Positions 8,836 to 18,051 of a stretch of 64,000 nt of DNA are shown piece by piece. The position numbers and the translations under genes were made by a program. How positions within the stretch are numbered: the stretch's first letter is position 1; each line of letters opens with the position of its first letter. Location: contig NZ_LT907988.1 of assembly GCF_900089455.2 (NCBI RefSeq), forward strand, positions 1,116,001-1,180,000, written 5' to 3'. Below the pieces are notes generated by a model. That model did not search any database. It was not told the DNA's origin and saw only the letters and a program-made list of their open reading frames with translations. The stretch is from Orrella dioscoreae (GTDB taxonomy: Bacteria; Pseudomonadota; Gammaproteobacteria; Burkholderiales; Burkholderiaceae_B).

Positions 8836-9543
8836 ATGCAAGCGGCCGCGGGCCTGCCGCTGCTGGCCGTGCTGGCCGTGCTGGCGGGCTGCGGCGATGC
8901 GCCGCTGTCGGCGCTGCATCCCGCCGGACCCGCCGCCGCGGCGATTGCCACCGCCTGGTGGTGGATGGCGGGCGGCGCGGCGCTGATCCTGCTGGGCGTG
9001 CTGGCCCTGGCTGCCTGGGTGTTGCGGCGCGGGCGCGCGCGCCTGTCCGAGCGCGGCGCGCGCCGCTTGGTGTGGGGCGCGGGCGTGGCGTTTCCCCTGG
9101 CCGTGCTGACGCTCCTGCTCGCCTACGGCCTGGGCCTGGGCGACGCCTTGCTGCCGCAAGCCGCGGGACACGACGTCTATCGCGTCGAGGTCACCGGGCG
9201 CCAGTGGCAGTGGGAGGTGCGCTATCCCGATGCGCCCGGGGGCGCGCGGCAGTCCTCGAACGAGATCCACGTGCCGGTGGGGCGCGCCATCGACGTCCAC
9301 GTCAGCGCGGCCGATGTGATCCACAGTTTCTGGGTGCCGCGCCTGGGCGGCAAGATCGACGCCATCCCGGGACGCGAGAACACGGTGCGCCTGCGCGCCG
9401 ACGCGCCGGGTGTGTACGAAGGCTTGTGCGCCGAGTTCTGCGGCCTGGGGCACGCGGGCATGCGCATGCGGGTGGTCGCGCACGATGACGCGGCCCTGGC
9501 CGCCAGGCTGCGCACCTTGGCCATCGCGCAGGAGGCGCCATGA
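8836..9543 (+). CDS. coxB: Cytochrome c oxidase subunit II (CuA subunit)
   Basis: A 235-residue CoxB. A lipoprotein-type signal ends at LAGC (Cys19), two membrane helices follow, then the periplasmic cupredoxin domain with GRQWQWEVRYPD and VIHSFWVPRLGGKIDAIPGR. The complete CuA ligand set is present: CAEFCGLGHAGM (Cys198, Cys202, His206, Met209), plus the upstream His in VIHSF. The protein ends soon after, so unlike caa3 oxidases it has no fused cytochrome c domain. Its stop codon overlaps the start of the CoxA-CoxC gene by four bases. The upstream frame is open, but the ATG at 8836 places the signal sequence correctly. Confidence 0.9.
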   Translation: MQAAAGLPLLAVLAVLAGCGDAPLSALHPAGPAAAAIATAWWWMAGGAALILLGVLALAAWVLRRGRARLSERGARRLVWGAGVAFPLAVLTLLLAYGLGLGDALLPQAAGHDVYRVEVTGRQWQWEVRYPDAPGGARQSSNEIHVPVGRAIDVHVSAADVIHSFWVPRLGGKIDAIPGRENTVRLRADAPGVYEGLCAEFCGLGHAGMRMRVVAHDDAALAARLRTLAIAQEAP

Positions 9544-12035
9544 CCCCCCTGGCCCGTCACCGCCGCTTTGCCCGCATCTGGGCCGATCCGCCCGGCTGGC
9601 GCGCGCTGGGCGCCGTCAACCACAGCACCATCGGCCTGCGCTTCATCGCCACCTCGCTCGTGTTCTTCCTGGTGGGCGGCGTGCTGGCCATGCTGATCCG
9701 CGCGCAGCTGGCTTCGCCCGACGCGGCATTCCTGGACGCCGAGCAGTACCAGCAGGTCTTCACCATGCATGGCACGGTGATGATGTTCCTCTTCGCCATT
9801 CCCATGCTGGAGGGCTTCGCGCTGTACCTGCTGCCGAAGATGCTGGGCGCGCGCGACCTGGCGTATCCGCGGCTGGGGGCGTATGCCTACTGGTGCTACC
9901 TGTTCGGCGGGCTGATCCTGCTGGGCGCGCTGTTCATGGGGGCGGCGCCGGCGGGCGGCTGGTTCATGTACACCCCGCTGGCCAGCAGCACCTACAGCCC
10001 CGGCATCAATGCCGATGTCTGGCTGATCGGCGTGACCTTCGCCGAGATCTCCGCCATCTGCGGCGCCGTGGAGCTGGTGGCCACCATCCTGTCTCAGCGC
10101 ACGCCCGGCATGAGCCTGGCGCGCATGCCGTTGTTCGCCTGGTATGTGCTGGTGACGGCGAGCATGATCCTGATCGGCTTTCCGCCGCTGATCCTGGGCA
10201 GCATCCTGCTCGAGGTCGAGCGCGCCTTCGACTGGCCTTTCTTCGACGTGGCGCGCGGCGGCGATCCGCTGCTGTGGCAGCACCTGTTCTGGATGTTCGG
10301 CCACCCCGAGGTCTACATCATCTTCCTGCCGGCCGCGGGCATGATCTCCACGATGATGCCCACGATGGCCAGGCGGCCGCTGGTGGGGCACGAGTGGATC
10401 GTGGGCAGCATCGTGGTCATGGGCTTTCTCAGCTTCGGACTGTGGGTGCACCACATGTTCACGGTCGGCATCCCGCACCTGGCCCAGGCCTTCTTCTCGG
10501 CCGCCAGCATGCTGGTGACCTTGCCGACGGCGGTGCAACTCTTCGCCTGGCTGGGCACGCTGTGGGCGGGGCGGCCTGTGTGGCGGCTGCCGATGCTGTA
10601 CCTGGGCGGCTTCCTGTTTGTCTTCGTGGCGGGCGGGCTGACGGGCGTGATGCTGGCCTTCGCCCCGTTCAACTGGCAGGCGCACGACACGCACTTCGTG
10701 GTGGCCCACCTGCACTATGTGCTGGTGGGCGGCATGGTCTTCCCCTTGCTGGCCGCCGTGTACTACTGGATGCCGCATGCCACGGGACGCATGCCTTCCG
10801 AGCAGTTGGGCAAGTGGGCGTTCTGGATGATCTTCATCGGCTTCAACATGGCGTTCTGGATGATGCACCTGACCGGCCTGCTGGGCATGCCGCGCCGCAT
10901 CGAGACCTATCCCGGCGACGTGGGCTGGAATGGCCTGAACCTGTTGTCTTCCATCGGCAGCTTCGTGATGGCGGTGGGCGTGGCGCTGCTGCTGCTCGAT
11001 CTCTTCGTGCATGCGCGCGCCGGCCGCCTGGCGCCACGCAACCCCTGGGGCGCGGGCACGCTGGAGTGGGCCATGGCCACGCCGCCGCCCACCTACAACA
11101 TCGCCAGCCAGCCGCGCGTGCAGGGCCGCGAACCGCTGTGGGACGCGCCCGGCTTGCCGGCCGACCTGGCAGGCGGCCGGGGCTACCTGGCCGAGCCGCG
11201 CGGGCGCCTGCGCGAGACGCTGGCAGTGAGCCTGATGAGCGGCGAGCCCACGCACGTGGTGCATTTGCCCGGGCCCAGCCTGTTGCCGTTCTGTGCCGCC
11301 CTGGCAACCGGCGCGGCGTTCCTGGCGGTGCTGTTCAAGCTGTACTGGCTGGTGCCGGCGGGGGTGGCGGCAGCGCTGGTTCTCTTCCTCGTCTGGGCCT
11401 GGCAGGGCGGAACGCGCAGCGATCCCGAGCCCCGCGATGTGGGCGGCGGCGTGTCGCTGGTGTCGCACCATGCCAGCCTGCAGGCGCCGGGCTGGCGAGG
11501 CACGGTGTTCGCACTGGTGGCCGACGCGACCCTGCTGGCGGCGCTCCTGTTCGGCTACGCCTTCCTGTGGACGGTGGCCCCCGGCTGGCCCCCGCCCGAG
11601 TTCCTCGCGGTGGGCAATCCCTTGCCCTGGCTGGCGATGGCCTGCCTGGTGGCGTCTGCCTGGCTGGCATGGCGCGCGGCGCGGCCGTCCTGCGCGGGCT
11701 CGCCACTGCAGGCCTCGTGGCGCCTGTGCGTGTCGGCGTTGCTGTCACTGGCGGCGGCCGCGCTGCTGTTCGGCTATGTCCGCACGGGGCTGCCGGACCC
11801 GACCGTCCATGCCTATGGCGCGGCGTGCGCGGCGCTGGGGCTTTATGTGGTCATCCATGCGTCGACCGGCGCGCTCATCGCCGGTTTCGTCGCGCTGCGC
11901 GCACGCAAGGGTTTCGTGTCCGCCGCGCGGCGGCTGGAGCCGCGCGTGGCCGCGCTGTGGCAGGGCTATTGCGCTGGCGCCGGGTTGGTGGTGCTGCTGG
12001 CGTGGTATCTGCCGGTGTGGGGCATCGCGGCATGA
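9540..12035 (+). CDS. Cytochrome c oxidase subunit I + III fusion (CoxA-CoxC)
   Basis: An 831-residue fused haem-copper oxidase. The first ~530 residues are subunit I with its twelve helices. They carry the low-spin haem histidine in FTMHGTVMMFLF, the CuB/tyrosine motif FGHPEVY, the CuB histidine pair in WVHHMFTVG, and the haem pair in HFVVAHLHYVLVGG. After a linker (about residues 510-590), residues ~590-831 form a CoxC-like bundle. The GHPEVY motif and overall pattern fit an A-type (caa3-like) enzyme. It is coupled to coxB by ATGA and overlaps the next gene by ATGA. It could serve as a quinol- or cytochrome-fed oxidase; CuA in CoxB favours cytochrome c. Confidence 0.92.
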   Translation: MTPLARHRRFARIWADPPGWRALGAVNHSTIGLRFIATSLVFFLVGGVLAMLIRAQLASPDAAFLDAEQYQQVFTMHGTVMMFLFAIPMLEGFALYLLPKMLGARDLAYPRLGAYAYWCYLFGGLILLGALFMGAAPAGGWFMYTPLASSTYSPGINADVWLIGVTFAEISAICGAVELVATILSQRTPGMSLARMPLFAWYVLVTASMILIGFPPLILGSILLEVERAFDWPFFDVARGGDPLLWQHLFWMFGHPEVYIIFLPAAGMISTMMPTMARRPLVGHEWIVGSIVVMGFLSFGLWVHHMFTVGIPHLAQAFFSAASMLVTLPTAVQLFAWLGTLWAGRPVWRLPMLYLGGFLFVFVAGGLTGVMLAFAPFNWQAHDTHFVVAHLHYVLVGGMVFPLLAAVYYWMPHATGRMPSEQLGKWAFWMIFIGFNMAFWMMHLTGLLGMPRRIETYPGDVGWNGLNLLSSIGSFVMAVGVALLLLDLFVHARAGRLAPRNPWGAGTLEWAMATPPPTYNIASQPRVQGREPLWDAPGLPADLAGGRGYLAEPRGRLRETLAVSLMSGEPTHVVHLPGPSLLPFCAALATGAAFLAVLFKLYWLVPAGVAAALVLFLVWAWQGGTRSDPEPRDVGGGVSLVSHHASLQAPGWRGTVFALVADATLLAALLFGYAFLWTVAPGWPPPEFLAVGNPLPWLAMACLVASAWLAWRAARPSCAGSPLQASWRLCVSALLSLAAAALLFGYVRTGLPDPTVHAYGAACAALGLYVVIHASTGALIAGFVALRARKGFVSAARRLEPRVAALWQGYCAGAGLVVLLAWYLPVWGIAA

Positions 12036-12427
12036 GGGCGCGCAAAACGCGGCGCGGGACGCCGCCCGTTACGCGGGAGACCGGGTCGTGGCGCCTGTTG
12101 AGGGCGCAGGCGGGGCTCGGTCTCTGGGCCGCGGGGTTCGCGGCCCTGTACGCGCTGTTGTCACTGGGTTGCGAATCGGCATGGGCCACGCGGCCAGGCT
12201 GGCTGGGCGTGGGCGTACTGTCCTGGTGGCTCGCCGGGCTGTGGCTGGCATTGCTTGGCGCGCTGGGCGCATTGGTCTGGCGCGCCGGCCGGCGCTGGCG
12301 GCGCGCGCGTCGCGCCGGTCGCGACCAGCGCTTCCTGGAACGCCTGACGGTGTTGCTGCATGGCGCCGCGGCGCTTGCGATGTTCTGGACCGGCGTGCCC
12401 ATCCTGGTGCTGCCGGTGTGCGTCTAG
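12032..12427 (+). CDS. Small membrane protein of the oxidase cluster
   Basis: A 131-residue protein with an Arg-rich N-terminus and three predicted membrane helices (about residues 28-48, 58-84 and 106-130), separated by a strongly basic loop (RRWRRARRAGRDQRF). I do not recognise the family. Translation is coupled to the CoxA-CoxC gene through ATGA, which suggests a small subunit or assembly factor of that oxidase. Its TAG stop lies in the left arm of the 64-bp palindromic element at 12424-12487, so the native C-terminus may have been altered by that element. Confidence 0.7.
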   Translation: MRARKTRRGTPPVTRETGSWRLLRAQAGLGLWAAGFAALYALLSLGCESAWATRPGWLGVGVLSWWLAGLWLALLGALGALVWRAGRRWRRARRAGRDQRFLERLTVLLHGAAALAMFWTGVPILVLPVCV

Positions 12428-12487
12428 TGTGCTGTCCCGAACGCGCACTGCGGATTCGCTGGGCAACTTTACGGGACAGCACACTAG
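12424..12487. repeat. 64-bp element with perfect 16-bp terminal inverted repeats
   Basis: CTAGTGTGCTGTCCCG (12424-12439) is repeated exactly in inverse at 12472-12487 around a 32-bp centre. The arm ends are the palindrome CTAG. There is no T-run after either arm. It lies between convergent genes and contributes the stop codon of the upstream one. It may be a miniature insertion element or solo transposon end, possibly acting as a bidirectional terminator. Confidence 0.65.
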
Positions 12488-12506
12488 CCGGATGCCAGGC
12501 GCGTGT

Positions 12507-13112
12507 TCAGGGGCCCGCTTTCGCCGCCGTGCCCATGCCCGCCCGCAGCAAGGGATGCGGATTGATGGCGCCGCCGGACTGGTAGATGCCGTAGTGCAGG
12601 TGCGGCGGCGTGCCGCGCGCATTGCCGGTGTCGCCCACATAGCCCAGCGTATCGCCCGGCATGACATGGCTGCCCGGCCCGATGTCGGGCGCATGGCCGT
12701 CCAGGTGGGCGTAATAGTGCATCTGGCGTCCCGGCCCCATGACCCACACCACCAGGCCGCCCAGGTTGTTCGTGCCCTTGCGGGTGACGACGCCTTCGGT
12801 GCTGGCGATGACCGCGGTGCCACGCCGCGCGAAGATATCCACCCCTTGGTGGCTGCGGCCATTGGCGCGTGCCGCGCCCCAGGTGTCCGCGATGCGGTTG
12901 GCCGCGACGCCGGCCACCGGCACGGGCAGCGAGGTGGGCACGGGTTGCATCGCCAGCCGCGCGGCGTGGAAGGGCGCGCGCCATGGGTCGGGCAGGCGCG
13001 GCCACGCCCACCAGGCGCTGGCGGCCAGAAGGCCAAGGACGACGAGGCGCCGCAGCCAGCGCAAGGCGAAGGCCGCGGCAGGTGACGGCGAGGAGGTCGA
13101 TGTCTCGGTCAT
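12507..13112 (-). CDS. M23-family zinc metallopeptidase (LytM domain), membrane anchored
   Basis: A 201-residue protein with one N-terminal membrane helix or uncleaved signal (residues ~18-40) and a LytM/M23 domain. The zinc-site motifs are complete: SHQGVDIFA (HxxxD) and HLHYG (HxH), with the intermediate HYYAHLDG. Family members cleave peptidoglycan cross-bridges or endopeptide links in the periplasm. It is convergent with the oxidase operon and downstream of the S9 peptidase gene, whose stop lies beyond its start, so it reads as its own short transcription unit. Confidence 0.88.
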   Translation of the reverse strand: MTETSTSSPSPAAAFALRWLRRLVVLGLLAASAWWAWPRLPDPWRAPFHAARLAMQPVPTSLPVPVAGVAANRIADTWGAARANGRSHQGVDIFARRGTAVIASTEGVVTRKGTNNLGGLVVWVMGPGRQMHYYAHLDGHAPDIGPGSHVMPGDTLGYVGDTGNARGTPPHLHYGIYQSGGAINPHPLLRAGMGTAAKAGP

Positions 13113-13163
13113 GGGGATTGGACCCTCATGGCCGAGCTGAGTTCAACGCCCGGGCGCGGCGCT

Positions 13164-15080
13164 TCAGGGCTTGAGGTGTTCCTTCAGGAACGCTTCCATG
13201 GCGCGATAGAACGCGAACTTGTTTTCGTCGTTGTGAAAGCCGTGGCCTTCGTTGTCCTTGACCATGTATTCCACCTCGACGCCGCGCTTCTTCAGGGCCT
13301 CGACCACCTGGTCGCTCTCGGCCTTGTTCACGCGCGGGTCGCGCGCGCCCTGGGCGATGAAGAGCGGGGTCTTGATCTTGTCGACGTGCAGGGCGGGGGA
13401 GGTGGCGGCCAGGCGCTCCTTGTCGCGTTCGGGATGGCCCACCATCTCGTGGAACTTGGGCATCAAGGGCGCCCAGTAGGGCGGGATGGTGTTCATGAAC
13501 GTGAAGAGGTTCGACACGCCGACGTAGTCCACCGCCGCGGCATAGAGGTCCGGCGTGAAGGTGACGCCGGCCAGCGTGGCATATCCGCCATAGCTGCCGC
13601 CATAGATGCCGATGCGCTTCGGATCGGCGATGCCCTGCTTGACCAGCCAGTGCACGCCATCGGTGATGTCGTCCTGCATGGCCAGTCCCCATTGGCCGAA
13701 GCCGGCCTCCCAGAACTTGCGGCCATAGCCGGTGGAACCGCGGAAGTTGATCTGCAGCACGCAGAAGCCGCGGTTGGCCAGGAATTGCGTCTCGGCGTTG
13801 AAGCCCCAGCTGTCACGCGCCCAGGGGCCGCCATGCGGATTGACGACGCACGCCAGGTCCTTCGCTTCGCGGCCCGGGGGCAGCGTCAGGTAGCCGTGCA
13901 GCGTCAGGCCGTCACGGCTCTGGTACGTCACGGGCTGGATGCGCGCCATCCGGGCTTCGGGCAGCTTGGGGTTGATATCGGCCAGCTTGCTCAGCGTGTT
14001 GGCCTTCACGTCGTACAGATAGCGGGCGCCCGGCGTGCGATCGTTATAGGCCGCCACGATGTAGCGGTCCTCGGCGCGCGTGCCGCTTTGCAGCGTGAAC
14101 GCGTAGTCGGGCAACTGCTTGGCGATGGCCGCGTACAGCGCTTCCGTCTGCGTGTCGAAGAACTTCCGGCGCGGCAGGTCGGTCTGGTAGGCCGCCACGG
14201 TCAGCACCTTGCGCAGGCGCGAATAGCCCACGCCGTCCAGGTCGACCTCCTCGGGCTCGAAGAGCACGGTCTCGGCGTCGGGTTTCGCCGGGTCGATCTC
14301 GACCAGCGCCAGGCGGTCGCGGCCGCGGTTGCTCAGGGCATAGAGCCGCTTGTCGTCGAAGGTGAAGAGGGCCGGCGTGACCTGGGTCTTGTAGTCGGTG
14401 GTGATGAGCGGGCGGAAGGCCTCGTCTTCGCTGTCGCGATACAGCAGCACGGTGTTCAGGCCGTCGGAGGCCAGCGCGGCGCGCACGCGGCCGGCATGGT
14501 CGGTCTGCCAGCCGATGATGTTGCCGGGGTTCTCGGCGACGCGCGTCGACTCACCCGTGTGGACGTTCACGCGATAGACGTCGAAGGCCTGCGGGTTGCG
14601 TTGGTTGTGGCTGATGAGGACGTGGTCGGGGTCGTCCTCGAGGTCGTCCGTGATCATGGCGCGGGCGCCATCGAAGGGCGTGAGGTCGGTGACCTTGCGG
14701 CTCTTCACGTCCACGGCCAGCACGTGGAAGTTCTCGTCACCACCGAAGTCCTTGGCGTACAGCACCGTGCCGCTGCCTTTCCAGAAATAGCCGCCGATGT
14801 CGCGCGCGGTTTCGCTGGTCAGCCGGCGCGGCTCGCCGCTGGGCTTGCCATCCTGGATGGACTGGACATGGATGTTCATCCGGGCGGGCTGGCCGTCGAG
14901 GCTGGTGGGCTCCATGAAGCCCAGCATGTTGCCGTCGTCCGAGATGTTGAAGTAGCCGCGCTGCGGGTTGGCGAAGAAGTCTTCCAGCGGCAGCAGCGGC
15001 GCGGGCTGGGCGTGCGCCAGTCCCATGAAGGCGGCGGACAGCGCCACGCCCATGAGGGTTTTCTTACGGGGGAGGAACAT
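13164..15080 (-). CDS. Secreted S9-family prolyl oligopeptidase-type serine peptidase
   Basis: A 638-residue exported peptidase. A signal peptide ends near HAQ (residue ~25). The N-terminal half is a beta-propeller-type region. The C-terminal alpha/beta-hydrolase domain carries the catalytic triad: Ser in GGSYGGYAT, Asp in QGARDPRVN, and His613 in NEGHGFH. The layout is that of the acylaminoacyl-peptidase/dipeptidyl-peptidase group acting on short peptides in the periplasm. The start at 15080 gives the signal directly. It stands 113 bp after the DUF6776 gene, separated by a strong hairpin. Confidence 0.9.
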   Translation of the reverse strand: MFLPRKKTLMGVALSAAFMGLAHAQPAPLLPLEDFFANPQRGYFNISDDGNMLGFMEPTSLDGQPARMNIHVQSIQDGKPSGEPRRLTSETARDIGGYFWKGSGTVLYAKDFGGDENFHVLAVDVKSRKVTDLTPFDGARAMITDDLEDDPDHVLISHNQRNPQAFDVYRVNVHTGESTRVAENPGNIIGWQTDHAGRVRAALASDGLNTVLLYRDSEDEAFRPLITTDYKTQVTPALFTFDDKRLYALSNRGRDRLALVEIDPAKPDAETVLFEPEEVDLDGVGYSRLRKVLTVAAYQTDLPRRKFFDTQTEALYAAIAKQLPDYAFTLQSGTRAEDRYIVAAYNDRTPGARYLYDVKANTLSKLADINPKLPEARMARIQPVTYQSRDGLTLHGYLTLPPGREAKDLACVVNPHGGPWARDSWGFNAETQFLANRGFCVLQINFRGSTGYGRKFWEAGFGQWGLAMQDDITDGVHWLVKQGIADPKRIGIYGGSYGGYATLAGVTFTPDLYAAAVDYVGVSNLFTFMNTIPPYWAPLMPKFHEMVGHPERDKERLAATSPALHVDKIKTPLFIAQGARDPRVNKAESDQVVEALKKRGVEVEYMVKDNEGHGFHNDENKFAFYRAMEAFLKEHLKP

Positions 15081-15153
15081 GCAGGGCCTCGCAGCAAGGG
15101 GAAGGTGATGGGACGCCGCGCGGGGGCGGGAGTTCCCCCCTTGTGCGGGGAAA

Positions 15154-15182
15154 GGGTTCGCCGCCAGGACGGCGGCGAACCC
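15154..15182 (-). terminator. Hairpin terminator after the DUF6776 gene
   Basis: GGGTTCGCCGCC-AGGAC-GGCGGCGAACCC is a perfect 12-bp stem with a 5-nt loop. It starts 12 bp after the stop codon on the minus strand and is followed there by only CTTT. Confidence 0.7.
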
Positions 15183-15193
15183 GCGGGACGGAC

Positions 15194-15895
15194 TCAGTCG
15201 CGCACGATCAGGATGCGCATGGCGTGCTGGCGCTGGGTCTGCGCGTCCAGCACGCGCACGGTGGCGCGGCGAGCCGAGAACCCCTCGGGCAGCGGGGCGA
15301 CGCCTGCCAGATGTTCGTAGCGGTCCAGGTTGACGGCCACCGGGTCCAGTTCGACGGTGGCGGTGCGGCCGTTCGGGTAGCGGCCCTCGATGGCCATGGC
15401 CAGTTGGCCCTTGAACGGCGCGCCCTGGCCGGCATTGCGCAGCAGCAGCACGTGATAGCGCAGCTGTCCGGCATCGCGGCGGAACGTGGCGGCGCTGACG
15501 CCGAGCGGACCGCCGCGCGGATCTTCGGGCATGGCGTCGGCGAAGAGCGCCAGTTCTTCCTTGAGCGGCGCCACCGATTTTTCCGCCTGGGCGGCGGTGA
15601 CGGCCAGCTTCTCGTTCTCGGTCTTGAGTGTCTCGACCGTGCGCTGGCTTTCCTCCAGCTGGACCTGCAGGCGCTGGCGTTCGATGTTGCCGCTGTTGAC
15701 CTCGTTGGTCAGTTGCTGCGATTCCAGCACGGTCAGGCGTTGCGGGCCATAGCTGGTCTGCAGGAACAGCAGGCCGCCCGCACCCAGGACGACGCCCAGG
15801 AGGAGCAGCACCAGCCAGCGCGGCATGCGACCGCGGCGCTTGCTGGTCTCATAGACCGAAGGCTTGAACACTTGCCTTTTCTGCGAACCAAACAT
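15194..15895 (-). CDS. DUF6776-type membrane-anchored coiled-coil protein
   Basis: A 233-residue protein with a basic cytoplasmic N-terminus, one membrane helix (residues ~26-46), a coiled coil (about 58-115, rich in Gln/Glu/Leu) and a C-terminal beta-rich periplasmic domain. This matches DUF6776 proteins found near envelope genes in betaproteobacteria; no function is established. It follows murU by 137 bp on the same strand and ends with its own terminator, so it may be a third gene of the amgK-murU unit. Confidence 0.65.
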   Translation of the reverse strand: MFGSQKRQVFKPSVYETSKRRGRMPRWLVLLLLGVVLGAGGLLFLQTSYGPQRLTVLESQQLTNEVNSGNIERQRLQVQLEESQRTVETLKTENEKLAVTAAQAEKSVAPLKEELALFADAMPEDPRGGPLGVSAATFRRDAGQLRYHVLLLRNAGQGAPFKGQLAMAIEGRYPNGRTATVELDPVAVNLDRYEHLAGVAPLPEGFSARRATVRVLDAQTQRQHAMRILIVRD

Positions 15896-16032
15896 CAGCG
15901 AACACTTCCTTGCAGTACGGAGACCCCCGGCCGGGATGGCGGCGGGTCAAAACCCGGAAGGATACCGCGTTATGCCGCCCAGCCTTGCGCGACGACAAGC
16001 TTGGTTGCTCTCGGCGATATCGGGACACACTC

Positions 16033-17804
<1,772 letters not shown>

Positions 17805-17918
17805 GATGGTTCCGTAGGCAGGCGGCGGGAAAGGGCCGCCAGCGGCGGCCCGGACCGGGGCCGGAGGCAGGCGGGCAGGGGCTGGAAAGCCCGCCCGTAC
17901 CGATGCGCCCGGCTTCTC

Positions 17919-17924
17919 TATAAT
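17919..17924 (+). promoter_or_regulatory. Candidate -10 box of the lptD-surA-ksgA operon
   Basis: A perfect TATAAT lies in the 247-bp amgK-lptD intergenic region, about 130 bp before lptD. No convincing -35 stands 16-18 bp upstream, so an activator-assisted or extended promoter is possible. Confidence 0.4.
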
Positions 17925-18051
17925 ACCGGGTCGCCAACCGGCCAGCGCCGGCAAGCCGCCCCCAGCCCTGTCCCGTCCGGACGGCTGGCGCGGGCTTTCC
18001 AGCCGGCTCCGTTTCCTGTCCACCGCTATCCCGACCTATCGACCGAGACTC

